Source of the DNA: Thiodiazotropha sp040793985
GTDB lineage: Bacteria > Pseudomonadota > Gammaproteobacteria > Chromatiales > Chromatiaceae
Length of the DNA: 64,000 bases
NCBI GenBank assembly: GCA_040793985.1
Contig: JBFNJI010000003.1
Location: 682,001 to 746,000, forward strand
Reading direction: 5' to 3'
In this document: positions 18,246 to 27,380 of the stretch, piece after piece
Position numbering within the stretch: the stretch's first letter is position 1
How the letters are laid out: each line of letters opens with the position of its first letter
Program-made: the position numbers and the translations under genes
The notes under the pieces: model-generated
Seen by the model: only the letters and a program-made list of their open reading frames with translations
Told to the model about the DNA's origin: nothing
Databases searched by the model: none

Positions 18246-19271
18246 GTGTTGCATATATCAAAACCCATTATGCTGGGTCTGCTGCTGACTTTCATCGCGC
18301 CTTCGCTGACCCTGGCGGAGGAGGTGGTCAATCTCTACTCGGCGAGGAAGGAGAAACTGATCAAACCGCTGCTCGATCGTTTCAGCGAGGAGACAGGTAT
18401 AAAAGTCAATCTGGTAACAGGGAAGGCGGATGCCCTGTTGCAGAGGTTGCAGAGCGAAGGGCGCAATACACCGGCCGACATGCTGATCACGACCGATGCC
18501 GGCCGCCTGCACCGGGCAAAAGCGGCGGGCGTCACCCAGGCGGTCGATTCCCCGACTCTGAAAGATGTGGTGCCGGAGAGTTTCCGCGATCCCGGGGGGC
18601 ACTGGTACGGTCTCTCGCTGCGGGCCCGTCCCATTCTCTACGTCAAGGGAAAGGTCGATCCCGCGAAACTCTCGACCTACGAGGCCCTGATCGATCCCGA
18701 GTGGGACAACAGGATCTGCATCCGCTCTTCCGGGAATATCTACAATCAATCCCTGGTGGCATCGATGATAGCCGCCAACGGCGCGCAAGCGACGGAGACC
18801 TGGGCCAAGGCCTTTGTCAATCAGTTCGCCCGGCCGCCCAAGGGTGGAGACAGAGATCAGATCAAGGCCGCGGCGGCGGGCCTATGTGATATCGCCGTTG
18901 CCAATACCTACTATCTCGCCGGCATGTTAACCTCGAAGGATCAGGCTCAGCGCGAGGCGGCTGCGAAGCTGGCGGTCTTCTGGCCGAATCAGCAGGGAAG
19001 GGGTGTCCACGTGAATGTCAGTGGGGCCGCGGTGACCAGGGCTGCGGCAAACCGGGAAAACGCGATAAAACTGCTGGAGTTTCTCGCCAGTCCCGCGTCC
19101 CAGGCCTGGTATGCGGAAACCAATGGCGAGTATCCGGTCCGCGAAGACGTGGAAACGGGTGAATTGCTCAAGACATGGGGCAAATTCAAGATGGACAGGC
19201 TCAATCTGCAGCAGTTGGGTCTGCTCAATCCCGATGCGGTGCGATTGATGGACCGGGCGGGATGGAAGTGA
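18246..19271 (+). CDS. fbpA: Ferric iron ABC transporter, periplasmic binding protein
   Basis: Binds Fe(3+) in the periplasm for the FbpBC importer. From GTG 18246 the product is about 341 residues with a signal peptide ending near TLAEE. The mature protein starts VVNLYSARKEKLIKPLL, as in FbpA/FutA. Twin tyrosines in ANTYYLAGM match the FbpA iron ligands. GGAGG at 18236-18240 favours GTG 18246 or TTG 18249 over the upstream TTG, which overlaps the binding site. It is followed at 18 bases by the permease gene and preceded by a Fur-like box. Confidence 0.93.
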   Translation: MLHISKPIMLGLLLTFIAPSLTLAEEVVNLYSARKEKLIKPLLDRFSEETGIKVNLVTGKADALLQRLQSEGRNTPADMLITTDAGRLHRAKAAGVTQAVDSPTLKDVVPESFRDPGGHWYGLSLRARPILYVKGKVDPAKLSTYEALIDPEWDNRICIRSSGNIYNQSLVASMIAANGAQATETWAKAFVNQFARPPKGGDRDQIKAAAAGLCDIAVANTYYLAGMLTSKDQAQREAAAKLAVFWPNQQGRGVHVNVSGAAVTRAAANRENAIKLLEFLASPASQAWYAETNGEYPVREDVETGELLKTWGKFKMDRLNLQQLGLLNPDAVRLMDRAGWK

Positions 19272-19289
19272 TCATATCGGGTAACAGAT

Positions 19290-20960
19290 TTGCTAGCGGT
19301 ATCAAATAGGGCTGCATGGCCGCGCTTTAATCTCAATCCATGGAGCATGGGTGTGCTGCTGGCGGCCCTCCTGCTGGCGGTACCGGTGGTGCTGGTGCTC
19401 AGTTATCTCTTCGAACCGGCCGGCGAGGTGTGGAGCCATCTTGTAGACACGGTGCTGAAGGACTATGTCATCAACTCCCTGCTGTTGATGCTTGGGGTGG
19501 CCATCGGCGTATTGTTGCTAGGTGTGAGCACGGCCTGGCTCACCAGTATGTGCCAGTTTCCCGGGCGGTCGGTGTTCGAATGGGCGCTGCTGCTGCCGAT
19601 GGCGATACCCGCCTATATCATCGCCTACACCTACACCGGGCTTTTCGATTTCGCCGGGCCCGTGCAGAGCCTGGTCCGGCAGTGGACCGGCTGGGGTTAC
19701 GGCGACTACTGGTTTCCCGAGATCCGCTCCATCGAAGGCGCCGCCCTGATGCTGGCACTGGTGCTCTACCCTTATGTCTATCTGTTATCGAGGGCCGCCT
19801 TTCTGGGGCAGTCGATCTGCGTCCTGGATGTCAGCCGTACTCTGGGTAACGGTCCCTGGCGGACCTTCTTCTATGTTGCCCTGCCATTGGCAAGGCCGGC
19901 CATCGTGGCGGGTCTCTCCCTGGCCCTGATGGAGACCCTGGCCGACTACGGCACGGTGCAGTATTTCGGCGTCTCGACCTTTACCACCGGAATCTTCCGC
20001 ACCTGGTACGGCTTGAACAACGCGGCCGCGGCGGCGCAACTCTCCGCCCTGCTGTTGCTGGTGGTGTTTGCCCTGATCATCATGGAGAAGCTCTCCCGCA
20101 GACAGGCCCGCTACCACCATACCAGTCAGCGCCACCAGGCCCTGACCCGCTTTGAGTTGAATGCCAGGCAATCTTTCATGGCCTTTCTGATCTGCTTCGG
20201 GGCGCTCTTCTTCGGTTTTATACTGCCTGCCGGACAGCTTCTCTGGTGGGTGGTGACCACCGCCGAGGAGAGTCTCGACAGCCGCTTTCTGGGGCTGATC
20301 ACCCACAGTCTGATGCTGGCGGGAGCGGCCTCGATCCTGGCGCTGCTGCTGGCGCTCTTCCTCAGTTACGGCAAGCGCCAGCTGGGCGGCTGGCCGACCC
20401 TGTTCGCGGTCAGACTCGCCGGGATGGGCTATGCCATACCGGGAACGGTCATCGCCATCGGGGTCATGATACCCTTTGCCGCCTTCGATAATGCCCTCGA
20501 CAGCTGGTTGCGGGAGCAGTTCGGCTGGTCGTCCGGCCTGCTTTTAAGCGGCACCCTGGTTGCCCTGATCTTCGCCTATCTGGTGCGCTTCCTGGCGGTT
20601 TCGTTGCAGACTGTGGAGGCGGGGCTTGGCAAGATCCGCCCAACCATGGATGAGGTGGCGCGCTCCATGGGTACAGGGTCAGGTGAGATAGTGCGCAGGG
20701 TACATGTGCCGATGTTGAAGGGGAGCCTGCTGACTGCACTGCTGCTGGTCTTTGTCGATGTCTTGAAAGAGCTTCCCGCAACCCTGATACTGCGACCCTT
20801 CAACTACAATACCCTGGCCGTGAGGGCCTATGAACTGGCCTCTGACGAGCGCCTCGCCGATGCCTCCTATGCGGCCTTGGCGATCGTTGTCGTCGGTATT
20901 CTGCCGGTCATCCTGCTGAGTCGAACCATCACCCGGTCACGCCATGCAAAATCAACTTGA
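19290..20960 (+). CDS. fbpB: Ferric iron ABC transporter, fused permease
   Basis: A 556-residue inner membrane permease with about twelve hydrophobic helices, made of two homologous halves. Each half carries an EAA-type loop (RTLGNGPWRTFFYVALPLARPAI and ARSMGTGSGEIVRRVHVPML), as in FbpB/HitB/SfuB. The start TTG 19290 has no clear ribosome binding site, so the true N-terminus may differ by a few codons. It overlaps fbpC by 17 bases. Confidence 0.93.
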   Translation: MLAVSNRAAWPRFNLNPWSMGVLLAALLLAVPVVLVLSYLFEPAGEVWSHLVDTVLKDYVINSLLLMLGVAIGVLLLGVSTAWLTSMCQFPGRSVFEWALLLPMAIPAYIIAYTYTGLFDFAGPVQSLVRQWTGWGYGDYWFPEIRSIEGAALMLALVLYPYVYLLSRAAFLGQSICVLDVSRTLGNGPWRTFFYVALPLARPAIVAGLSLALMETLADYGTVQYFGVSTFTTGIFRTWYGLNNAAAAAQLSALLLLVVFALIIMEKLSRRQARYHHTSQRHQALTRFELNARQSFMAFLICFGALFFGFILPAGQLLWWVVTTAEESLDSRFLGLITHSLMLAGAASILALLLALFLSYGKRQLGGWPTLFAVRLAGMGYAIPGTVIAIGVMIPFAAFDNALDSWLREQFGWSSGLLLSGTLVALIFAYLVRFLAVSLQTVEAGLGKIRPTMDEVARSMGTGSGEIVRRVHVPMLKGSLLTALLLVFVDVLKELPATLILRPFNYNTLAVRAYELASDERLADASYAALAIVVVGILPVILLSRTITRSRHAKST

Positions 20961-21987
20961 AGTCAGGGATGTCAGCGTGAAATATGGCCGCCAGACAGTG
21001 GTGGACCGAGTCAGTTTCGAGCTCGAGAGCGCGGTGATCGGCTGCCTGCTGGGTCCCAGCGGTTGCGGCAAGACCAGCCTGTTGCGCGCCATCGCGGGAT
21101 TCGAACCCCTGGCCGGCGGAGAGATACTGCTGCATGGCAAAAGTGTCTCCCGGCCCGGCCATACCCTCGCCCCGGAGAAGCGACAGGTCGGCATGGTGTT
21201 TCAGGACTTCGCCCTCTACCCCCATCTCAGCGTCCACGACAATGTCGCCTTCGGGCTGCGGGGGATGAGCGGCAGACAACAGCGGCAGCGTGTTGCGGAA
21301 CTGTTGGGGCTGGTCGGGCTTGGCGGTCTGGAGGAGAAGTATCCCCATCAGCTTTCCGGTGGCCAGCAACAGCGCATCGCGCTAATCCGGGCCATGGCCC
21401 CAAGGCCGGAGATCCTGCTCCTCGACGAGCCCTTTTCCGGTCTCGATGTGGAGTTGCGCGAGCAGCTGGCCGGCGAGGTTCGGACTATCCTGAAAAGGGA
21501 AGGGGTAACCGCAATCCTGGTGACCCACGATCAGCTGGAGGCCTTTGCCCTCGCCGATATTGTCGGTGTCTTTGGCAGTGGGTGCCTGCGGCAATGGGAC
21601 ACAGGGTTCAATATCTATCATCAGCCTGCGGATCGATTCGTCGCGGAGTTCATCGGTCAGGGCGCGATGATTCCCGGGCGGGTGCTGGCGGGCGGACGCA
21701 TCGACTCTCCGCTCGGCATCATGTCCGCCGACTTCATCGGGCAGCACCAGGTAGGTGATTCGGTGGATCTGTTACTGCGGCCTGATGATGTGGTACACGA
21801 CGACGAGAGCGATTTCAAACTGGAGATAGTGGGTAAGGTCTTTCAAGGCGCGGAGTATCTTTATACCCTGGCACTGAATGATGACATCTCCTTGCTGTGC
21901 CTGGTGCAGAGTCATCACGACCATGGAATCGGTGAGAGGATTGGCGTGCGCCTCGCCGTGGATCACGTGGTGGCGTTTCCGGCCTGA
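20944..21987 (+). CDS. fbpC: Ferric iron ABC transporter, ATPase
   Basis: A 347-residue ATP-binding subunit powering FbpB. It has Walker A GPSGCGKTS (about 38-46), the Q-loop MVFQDFALYPHL, signature LSGGQQQRIALIRA, Walker B ILLLDEPFSGLD and the switch His in VTHDQLEA. The C-terminal 110 residues form a regulatory OB-like domain (TOBE type) with LLRPDDVV. It is the last gene of the fbpABC operon. Confidence 0.95.
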   Translation: MQNQLEVRDVSVKYGRQTVVDRVSFELESAVIGCLLGPSGCGKTSLLRAIAGFEPLAGGEILLHGKSVSRPGHTLAPEKRQVGMVFQDFALYPHLSVHDNVAFGLRGMSGRQQRQRVAELLGLVGLGGLEEKYPHQLSGGQQQRIALIRAMAPRPEILLLDEPFSGLDVELREQLAGEVRTILKREGVTAILVTHDQLEAFALADIVGVFGSGCLRQWDTGFNIYHQPADRFVAEFIGQGAMIPGRVLAGGRIDSPLGIMSADFIGQHQVGDSVDLLLRPDDVVHDDESDFKLEIVGKVFQGAEYLYTLALNDDISLLCLVQSHHDHGIGERIGVRLAVDHVVAFPA

Positions 21988-21998
21988 CGCTCATGGGC

Positions 21999-22016
21999 GG
22001 TGACATCCTTGTCACC
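21999..22016 (+). terminator. Short stem-loop after fbpC
   Basis: GGTGACA and TGTCACC (7 bp perfect) flank a TCCT loop, twelve bases after the fbpC stop. No T-run follows, so it is at best a partial terminator or a 3'-end protecting hairpin. Confidence 0.35.
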
Positions 22017-22101
22017 ACAAAAGCAGGGTTTGATGCTCTCTACCTCTCCCTGGCATGATACGGTTCAAGGTCATTGCATCTTGATCTCGCACAGCTGCCT
22101 A

Positions 22102-22581
22102 TCAAAAGGTTATTGAACTCCATCCGACCATATGCTGCATGATCGAAGCGAGGCCGCGGGGCTGGATGAACGGTTGTCTGAGCAGCGGCTTGCCTTGATT
22201 GTCTTCAGGCAGGGAACAGACAGTGTCGCAGGCTGAGCGGACAAAGATCCTGCCGTCCAGTTCGACAATGCTCTCCATCAGACTGGCAAGGGAAGGAAAG
22301 CCCTTCTGGCTGATGCCGTCGCAGTTGCCCAGATAGGCCCAGTGGCTGCCATCGCCCTCTCTTCCGAAGTGGACAGGTGGGACCTGCCAATGGAGTTTGC
22401 TGACGGTTGGGCGTATATCGACCTCAGTGCCTACAGCGTATCACCGACTATCCTTGAGGCAGGCGATCCAAGTGGGTAGGTCACAGGGCTTCCGATAATT
22501 GGTTATACTGCCGTGGCGGATGTTGTCACGGGTAACGAGCGCGGCGGTGTGTTCGGATTGCCTATCACGGTTGATCAACAA
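22102..22581 (-). pseudogene. Interrupted coding frame downstream of the TetR gene
   Basis: One minus-strand frame reads like protein on both sides of a single TGA at 22441-22443. Upstream are about 46 codons (for example NIRHGSITNYRKPCDLPTW); downstream are 113 codons (for example HWQVPPVHFGREGDGSHWAY and LMESIVELDGRIFVRSACDT), ending at 22102. Neither half has frameshifts, and the second half has no start codon near its beginning. This fits a recently broken gene of about 159 codons, or a stop that is read through. A TTG start at 22581, just after the tetR stop, would put it in the tetR transcript. I do not recognise the family. Confidence 0.55.
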
Positions 22582-22588
22582 TAGACCG

Positions 22589-23152
22589 TCACACTCTATC
22601 GACGAGTCTCCGAAGCCTATCCAGCACCTCTTCAACGCCCTCCGCATACTGGGCCCCGACGATGGCCCCATCCACCGCCATGCCGATGATCTCCGCCTTT
22701 TCAGTCGTCTTCTTACTCCCTGGATTGGGCAGCAGCCCGGCGATCGACCGGTTCATCTCCTGCTTGTGGCGGCGGGTGATTTCCGCGATTTCCGGGACCG
22801 CCTCACCGAGTTCCCCCAGGCTGTTGATAAAGGCGCAACCCCGGTAGTCGGCGTCGCCCAGCCACTCCCGTAGTGTCGGCACCAGGGCGGTCAGATTGCC
22901 GCCATGGGCTGCAAGGGATTCGGAGAACCACGCCATCCAGCGCCGGTGGCGATATTCGAGAAACTCAAACACCAGGTCGTTCTTGCTCGGGAAGTGGCGA
23001 TAGAAGGTGACCTTGGCGACCTTCGCCTCCGCGATCACCCGATCCACGCCGGTGGCACGGATGCCGTCTTTGTAGAAGAGCCGGTAGGCGGTAAGCAGTA
23101 TACGCTCCCGGGCCGACAGCTTTTCAATTTTCGAGGGTTCCGGCATCAGCAT
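22589..23152 (-). CDS. TetR/AcrR family repressor
   Basis: A 187-residue regulator. The N-terminal helix-turn-helix has ARERILLTAYRLFYKDGIRA and VAKVTFYRHFPSKNDLVFEF, the usual TetR signature; the C-terminal ligand domain is helical with CAFINSLGE. It is divergent from the DUF1348 gene, and the 97-base gap holds two copies of one palindrome, so it most likely represses both itself and that gene. The ligand is unknown. Confidence 0.93.
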   Translation of the reverse strand: MLMPEPSKIEKLSARERILLTAYRLFYKDGIRATGVDRVIAEAKVAKVTFYRHFPSKNDLVFEFLEYRHRRWMAWFSESLAAHGGNLTALVPTLREWLGDADYRGCAFINSLGELGEAVPEIAEITRRHKQEMNRSIAGLLPNPGSKKTTEKAEIIGMAVDGAIVGAQYAEGVEEVLDRLRRLVDRV

Positions 23153-23160
23153 GGTTACAG

Positions 23161-23180
23161 TGTAGACAGATCTGTCTACA
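23161..23180. promoter_or_regulatory. TetR-type operator 1
   Basis: TGTAGACAGATCTGTCTACA, a perfect 20-bp palindrome starting eight bases upstream of the tetR start. It shares the half-site CTGTCTAC with operator 2. Confidence 0.85.
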
Positions 23181-23198
23181 TCGACTAGCCTTTACCAG

Positions 23199-23216
23199 GC
23201 AGACAGGTCTGTCTAC
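23199..23216. promoter_or_regulatory. TetR-type operator 2
   Basis: GCAGACAGGTCTGTCTAC repeats operator 1 with two changes. It is centred 37 bp from it and 34 bases before the DUF1348 start. Confidence 0.8.
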
Positions 23217-23249
23217 TTACGCCTATCCGCACTTAACGGGGACACCGCT

Positions 23250-23717
23250 ATGGACGAAAAACCGCCGCTTCCTCCTTTCGATCGTGAAAGCGCCACCCTC
23301 AAGGTTCGCATGGCGGAAGATGCCTGGAACACCCGCGATCCGGACCGCGTGGTGCTTGTCTATACCGAGGACACCAAGTGGCGCAACCGTGCCGAGTTTC
23401 CCAACGGCAGGGAAGAGGTGAGACAGTTTCTGCAGCGCAAGTGGGCCCGGGAGCTGGACTATCGGCTGATCAAGGAGCTGTGGGCCTTTGAGGGGAATCG
23501 CATCGCCGTGCGCTTCGCCTACGAATGCCACGACGATTCGGGCCAATGGTATCGCAGCTACGGTAACGAGAACTGGGAGTTCAACGCACAGGGATTCATG
23601 CAGCGGCGATTCGCCAGTATCAACGACCTGCCCATCAAGGAGTCGGAGCGGCTCTACCACTGGCCTCTGGGACGGCGGCCGGATGATCATCCGGGGCTCA
23701 GTGAACTGGGGCTCTGA
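23250..23717 (+). CDS. DUF1348 / NTF2-like family protein
   Basis: A 155-residue cytoplasmic protein with the SnoaL/NTF2-like fold features of DUF1348: the start FDRESATLKVRMAEDAWNTRDP, then YTEDTKWRNRAEFPNGREEV, and the end LYHWPLGRRPDDHPGL. Enzymatic activity is not known for this family. It is divergent from a TetR regulator with shared operators, which suggests induction by a small molecule. Confidence 0.93.
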   Translation: MDEKPPLPPFDRESATLKVRMAEDAWNTRDPDRVVLVYTEDTKWRNRAEFPNGREEVRQFLQRKWARELDYRLIKELWAFEGNRIAVRFAYECHDDSGQWYRSYGNENWEFNAQGFMQRRFASINDLPIKESERLYHWPLGRRPDDHPGLSELGL

Positions 23718-23741
23718 AGCAGGTTACGGGGTTGGGGATTA

Positions 23742-24920
23742 CTACTCGATCCATTCGTAGTCGATGCTGATACGCTCTCCGGCAACCGGGCGGAAGAGCT
23801 CATCCGCGAAGGCGACGTGATCCGGATGGTCACGATAGCTGTCGATCACCGCCGGATGGCAGAACTGCACCAGCCAGGTGTAGCGATAGGCGGCATCGGT
23901 CATCACCGCGCTGCCGGTCGCCACCTCCCGCACCCCGGGTATCTTTGCCAGCACATCCCGCCCCCTGGCCATCATCTCCGTCACGCCCTCATGATCCAGG
24001 CCGTTGACGTTGTAGATGATCAGGTGCTCCACCGGCAGCCAGGGCGTGCAATGGGATAACAGATCATCGGCGCGTCCCGCGGAGCCCCAGAGGCGTATAC
24101 AGCGCTCGGCCTCCCGGCTGATTGCTTCCCGTACACCCCGGGTCAGTTGGGTATAGCCGTTACTTTCCGTTACCGTGGTATTTTGTCGAATAGCGCTACC
24201 CGCCGCATCGGCCAGTGCGGTGTAGTAGTTTATCTTGACCACGCCATTGTCGATCAGCTGCCGATACTGGGCGTCGGAAAGGCCGGTTCCGCCATGGATC
24301 ACCAAGGGCAGGCGTATTGTCTGGTTGATATCCCTCAAACGTTCGAAGTCGAGCTTCGGTTCACCCCGCATGCGGCCATGCACCGTACCGATGGATACCG
24401 CGAGGAAATCGATCCCCGTGGTTTCGACGAATTGCCTGGCATCCTCCGTCGTCGTATAGCGGACCTCGCCCGGATGACGTTCGGCGTCCTCCCCCTCGAC
24501 ACCCGGTACGTAACCCAGTTCACCTTCCACCGGAACGCCGCAGGCGTGAGCCATTTCGACCACTTTACGGGTTATCCGCATGTTATCGTCCAGTGGCTTA
24601 TGCGAGGCGTCCACCATAATTCCATTGCAGCCGCAGTTGACGGCATTTATCGCCGACTGCAGGCTCTCTCCGTGGTCCAGATGAATCGCGACCGGTACCG
24701 GGGCATTGCGCGCCGCCATCTCCACCGCGGGCATCAGCTGCTCGAAATCGAAATATTCAAAGTGGGATTCGGCGAGGCTGAGGATGACCGGTGCCTTGCA
24801 GGCCACGGCTGCATCCAGAATGCCGTCCAGGAAGTCAAGGTTGATCAGGTCGAAGGCACCAACCGCATAGCCTCTGTCATAGGCATGCTGCAACATATCT
24901 TTCATGTTCACCAAAGGCAT
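23742..24920 (-). CDS. Class II ketose-bisphosphate aldolase fused to a Dabb domain
   Basis: Residues 1-285 are a class II (zinc) aldolase: HLDHGES carries zinc ligands, followed by NGIMVDASHKP, GELGYVPGVE, SIGTVHGRMRG and LVIHGGTGL with the other metal and phosphate sites. Residues 300-392 form a separate stress-response alpha-beta barrel (Dabb): VEHLIIYNVNG, YTWLVQFCHPAVIDSYRDHPDHVAFAD. Substrate may be fructose-1,6-bisphosphate or another ketose. ATG 24920 is preferred because GGGGAGAG lies just upstream; a TTG start at 24938 would contain that site. It stands alone, convergent with the DUF1348 gene. Confidence 0.85.
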   Translation of the reverse strand: MPLVNMKDMLQHAYDRGYAVGAFDLINLDFLDGILDAAVACKAPVILSLAESHFEYFDFEQLMPAVEMAARNAPVPVAIHLDHGESLQSAINAVNCGCNGIMVDASHKPLDDNMRITRKVVEMAHACGVPVEGELGYVPGVEGEDAERHPGEVRYTTTEDARQFVETTGIDFLAVSIGTVHGRMRGEPKLDFERLRDINQTIRLPLVIHGGTGLSDAQYRQLIDNGVVKINYYTALADAAGSAIRQNTTVTESNGYTQLTRGVREAISREAERCIRLWGSAGRADDLLSHCTPWLPVEHLIIYNVNGLDHEGVTEMMARGRDVLAKIPGVREVATGSAVMTDAAYRYTWLVQFCHPAVIDSYRDHPDHVAFADELFRPVAGERISIDYEWIE

Positions 24921-25063
24921 GAAGTTCTCTCTCCCCAAACGTTGTAGTCCTTTAACGGGATAGTTGTTTTCATTATCCTCGCTCAGAGCTTGGCGTCTGA
25001 CCTGTCAACTTTACAATCATCAATCTGTCAGATCCACCTGCAGGGAACAGGGATTGAACCCTC

Positions 25064-25876
25064 CTATGCCTCGCCCAAAACCCTGCGGCGAAGAAGACGC
25101 AGATCCACCGGCAGCAGGATTAGGATCATCAGGCTGTACAGCGCTACCGCAGCCGGCAGGTGAAAACTGAGCTGGTCAGACAACAGCAGCAGCCGAATGC
25201 CCTCGGCCATGTGGTGCAACGGGTTTATAAACAGCCAGGCTTTGGCGAGCAGGTTATCGCCACCCATTGGGAAATAGGTATTGCTGGCGAAGCCCAACGG
25301 CATGATGACCAGGTAAAACGGGATGTTCATATGATCGATGGTGGGGACAATCGCCGTGAACAGCAGGCCCAGCGCGGCAAAGGCTACGCCTGCCAGAAAA
25401 AGCAGCGGAAGGGTAAGGATCACTCCCTGCCAGTAGAGTTCGATCCAGTCGGAAATGGCGAAGCCGGCGATGACCAAGAACACAATGACGCTATAGGCGA
25501 GACCAAGCGCGGCCGCCCATAACGCCTCGCCCCAGACCACATGCTCAAGTCTCACCTGTGTGGTCAACTGGCCCTCCCAGGTCTTTTGGTAGTGCATGCG
25601 GATGTAGGCCGCGAAGAGGGCCTGGAAGAATGCGGTCATGAAAACGGTGTAGGCAAGGATGCCGGGAGCAAGATAGGAGAGGTAGGAGACGTTCTGCCCT
25701 TTCCAGTCGAAGTCGGGGATGCTGCTGCCGAGACCGACGCCGAACACGAGCAGCAGTATGACAGGTTCCAGGATCGGCGGCAGTGCAGCCGTGTGCCAGT
25801 TACGCACATAGACCGTCAAGTGGCGCTTCAATACCGACCAGCTCTGCCAGGCGGCGACGGCCAAATAGAGTTTCAT
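25064..25876 (-). CDS. ABC-2 type transporter permease (NodJ-like)
   Basis: A 270-residue membrane protein with about six helices. Its motifs fit the NodJ/DrrB exporter family: RNWHTAALPPILEPVILLLVFGVGLG at the start and TYFPMGGDNLLAKAWLFINPLHHMAEGIR. It probably exports a glycolipid or other amphiphile with the adjacent ATPase, with which it shares one base (TGATG). Confidence 0.9.
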   Translation of the reverse strand: MKLYLAVAAWQSWSVLKRHLTVYVRNWHTAALPPILEPVILLLVFGVGLGSSIPDFDWKGQNVSYLSYLAPGILAYTVFMTAFFQALFAAYIRMHYQKTWEGQLTTQVRLEHVVWGEALWAAALGLAYSVIVFLVIAGFAISDWIELYWQGVILTLPLLFLAGVAFAALGLLFTAIVPTIDHMNIPFYLVIMPLGFASNTYFPMGGDNLLAKAWLFINPLHHMAEGIRLLLLSDQLSFHLPAAVALYSLMILILLPVDLRLLRRRVLGEA

Positions 25877-26808
25877 CAGCGTTTATCCGTCAGTTGCAGA
25901 AACAGATCGTCCAGGTTCGGTGGCCTGACTTCAAAACGCAGTTTTCCGAAGCTTGCGGAAAAGCGTGCCAGGCCCGATCCATCGAGCGCGATCTGCCAGC
26001 TGTTTAAGATCTTGGTGGGGCTCTCCAGGCCCTCATCTCGGAGCCATTGCCGTATCGCGTCGGCTTGAGGAATGTTGGCATCCAGGACAACCACGTGTTC
26101 TCCCACCAGGTCACCCAAAACTGTCCGCGGTCTGCCTGACGTGATCACCTTGCCATCCTTCAGTACCAGCAGTTTGTCCGAGAGTCTTTCCGCCTCATCC
26201 ATATAATGCGTGGTCAATACAATACCCAAACCCTCCTGTCTCAGATCGTCGACCAATTCCCAAACCGACATCCTCGCCTGGGGATCGAGTCCCGTGGTCG
26301 GCTCGTCGAGGAACAACACCTTGGGCTGGTGCACCAGTGCCCGGGCGAGCATCAACCGTCTTTTGTAACCGCCCGAGAGGGTCTCCGGTTTTGCATCTGC
26401 GTGGCGGGCGAGATCGAAACGCTCCAGCAACTGCTCCACCCTCTGCTCAATTTCGGAAGGACGGGGACGAAAGTAGTTGCCGAAGCCCAATAGATTGTCC
26501 CGGACACTGAAGTCGCTATCGAAGGTATCGTCCTGGGTGCACACGCCGATCAGGCGGTTGGCGCCATCCGGATCATCCAGGCGGTTGATGCCGCCTATAT
26601 GGATCTCACCGGCATCGGGTTGCAGAAAGCCGTAACACATTCGCAGGATAGTGGTCTTACCGGCACCATTGGCTCCAAGCATCCCCAGTATCTCCCCGGA
26701 GTGGCAGTGGAGATCGACTTGGTCCACGACCCGTCTCACGGCGAAATGCTTCACCAGTCCGCGGGCTTCCAGGCGTATTGAATCTACAACCTTCTTTTCA
26801 GCATGCAT
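25876..26808 (-). CDS. ABC transporter ATPase (NodI-like)
   Basis: A 310-residue ATPase with Walker A GANGAGKTT, Q-loop GVCTQDDTFDSDFSVRDNL, signature LSGGYKRRLMLARAL, Walker B VLFLDEPTTGLDPQARM and switch His in LTTHYMDEAERL. The signature and length match the NodI/DrrA subgroup. It pairs with the permease gene directly downstream. The substrate cannot be told from sequence. Confidence 0.92.
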   Translation of the reverse strand: MHAEKKVVDSIRLEARGLVKHFAVRRVVDQVDLHCHSGEILGMLGANGAGKTTILRMCYGFLQPDAGEIHIGGINRLDDPDGANRLIGVCTQDDTFDSDFSVRDNLLGFGNYFRPRPSEIEQRVEQLLERFDLARHADAKPETLSGGYKRRLMLARALVHQPKVLFLDEPTTGLDPQARMSVWELVDDLRQEGLGIVLTTHYMDEAERLSDKLLVLKDGKVITSGRPRTVLGDLVGEHVVVLDANIPQADAIRQWLRDEGLESPTKILNSWQIALDGSGLARFSASFGKLRFEVRPPNLDDLFLQLTDKR

Positions 26809-26858
26809 AGGCTATCTTGAGATTTGCAGCAGAGCGGGTTGAATCTGAATTGTGGGAT

Positions 26859-27380
26859 CTATTGGTCGTCTTTGAGCCATTTCCTTTTAAAATTCTGGCG
26901 TTGTTCTTGGGTCATGTTTCGCCACTCTTTGACTATATTTTTCCTCAAATGTGCCCTCTCTTTCGCTGACATGCCTTGCCATTTTTCACGCAGTTCTCGC
27001 CGTTTCTCAACCGGCAGTTGCTTAAACCACTGGCGGCGCTTGCGCAGTCGTTGCTGCTGTTTGGGCGTGAGCTGTTTAAACCAGGCGTGACGTTTGCGTA
27101 TCTTCGCCTGCTCTTCCGGCGATAGGGATTGCCAGCGCTGGAAGCGCTGCTTCGCCTTGCGCTTCTGTTCCGGGCTCATCTCCGTCCAGCGCTTTGTGCC
27201 CCGCCGCAGTTTCTGTTGGCGTTCAGCGGGCAGTCTCTCCCATCCCTCCTGGAACGGTTGCAATATCTTCTGCTCATCATGGGTGAGCTGATCCCATGGA
27301 ACGGGATCGGCGGCATGGATGGCGAAGGGCAAGGCCAGCCAAAACAGTAATAAGATCGTCAGGCGCTGTACGCTACTCAT
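26859..27380 (-). CDS. DUF3106 exported Arg/Lys-rich repeat protein
   Basis: A 173-residue protein with a signal peptide (cleavage near IHAAD). The rest is a chain of about seven degenerate repeats of roughly 20 residues built on W-x-x-L(S/T)PEQ(Q/K)-x-(K/R), for example WQSLSPEEQAKIRKR and WFKQLTPKQQQRLRKR. This is the DUF3106 pattern. Periplasmic and highly basic. It overlaps the upstream gene by eight bases and is the last gene of the sigma/DUF3619 operon, so it is probably under that sigma factor. Confidence 0.88.
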   Translation of the reverse strand: MSSVQRLTILLLFWLALPFAIHAADPVPWDQLTHDEQKILQPFQEGWERLPAERQQKLRRGTKRWTEMSPEQKRKAKQRFQRWQSLSPEEQAKIRKRHAWFKQLTPKQQQRLRKRRQWFKQLPVEKRRELREKWQGMSAKERAHLRKNIVKEWRNMTQEQRQNFKRKWLKDDQ

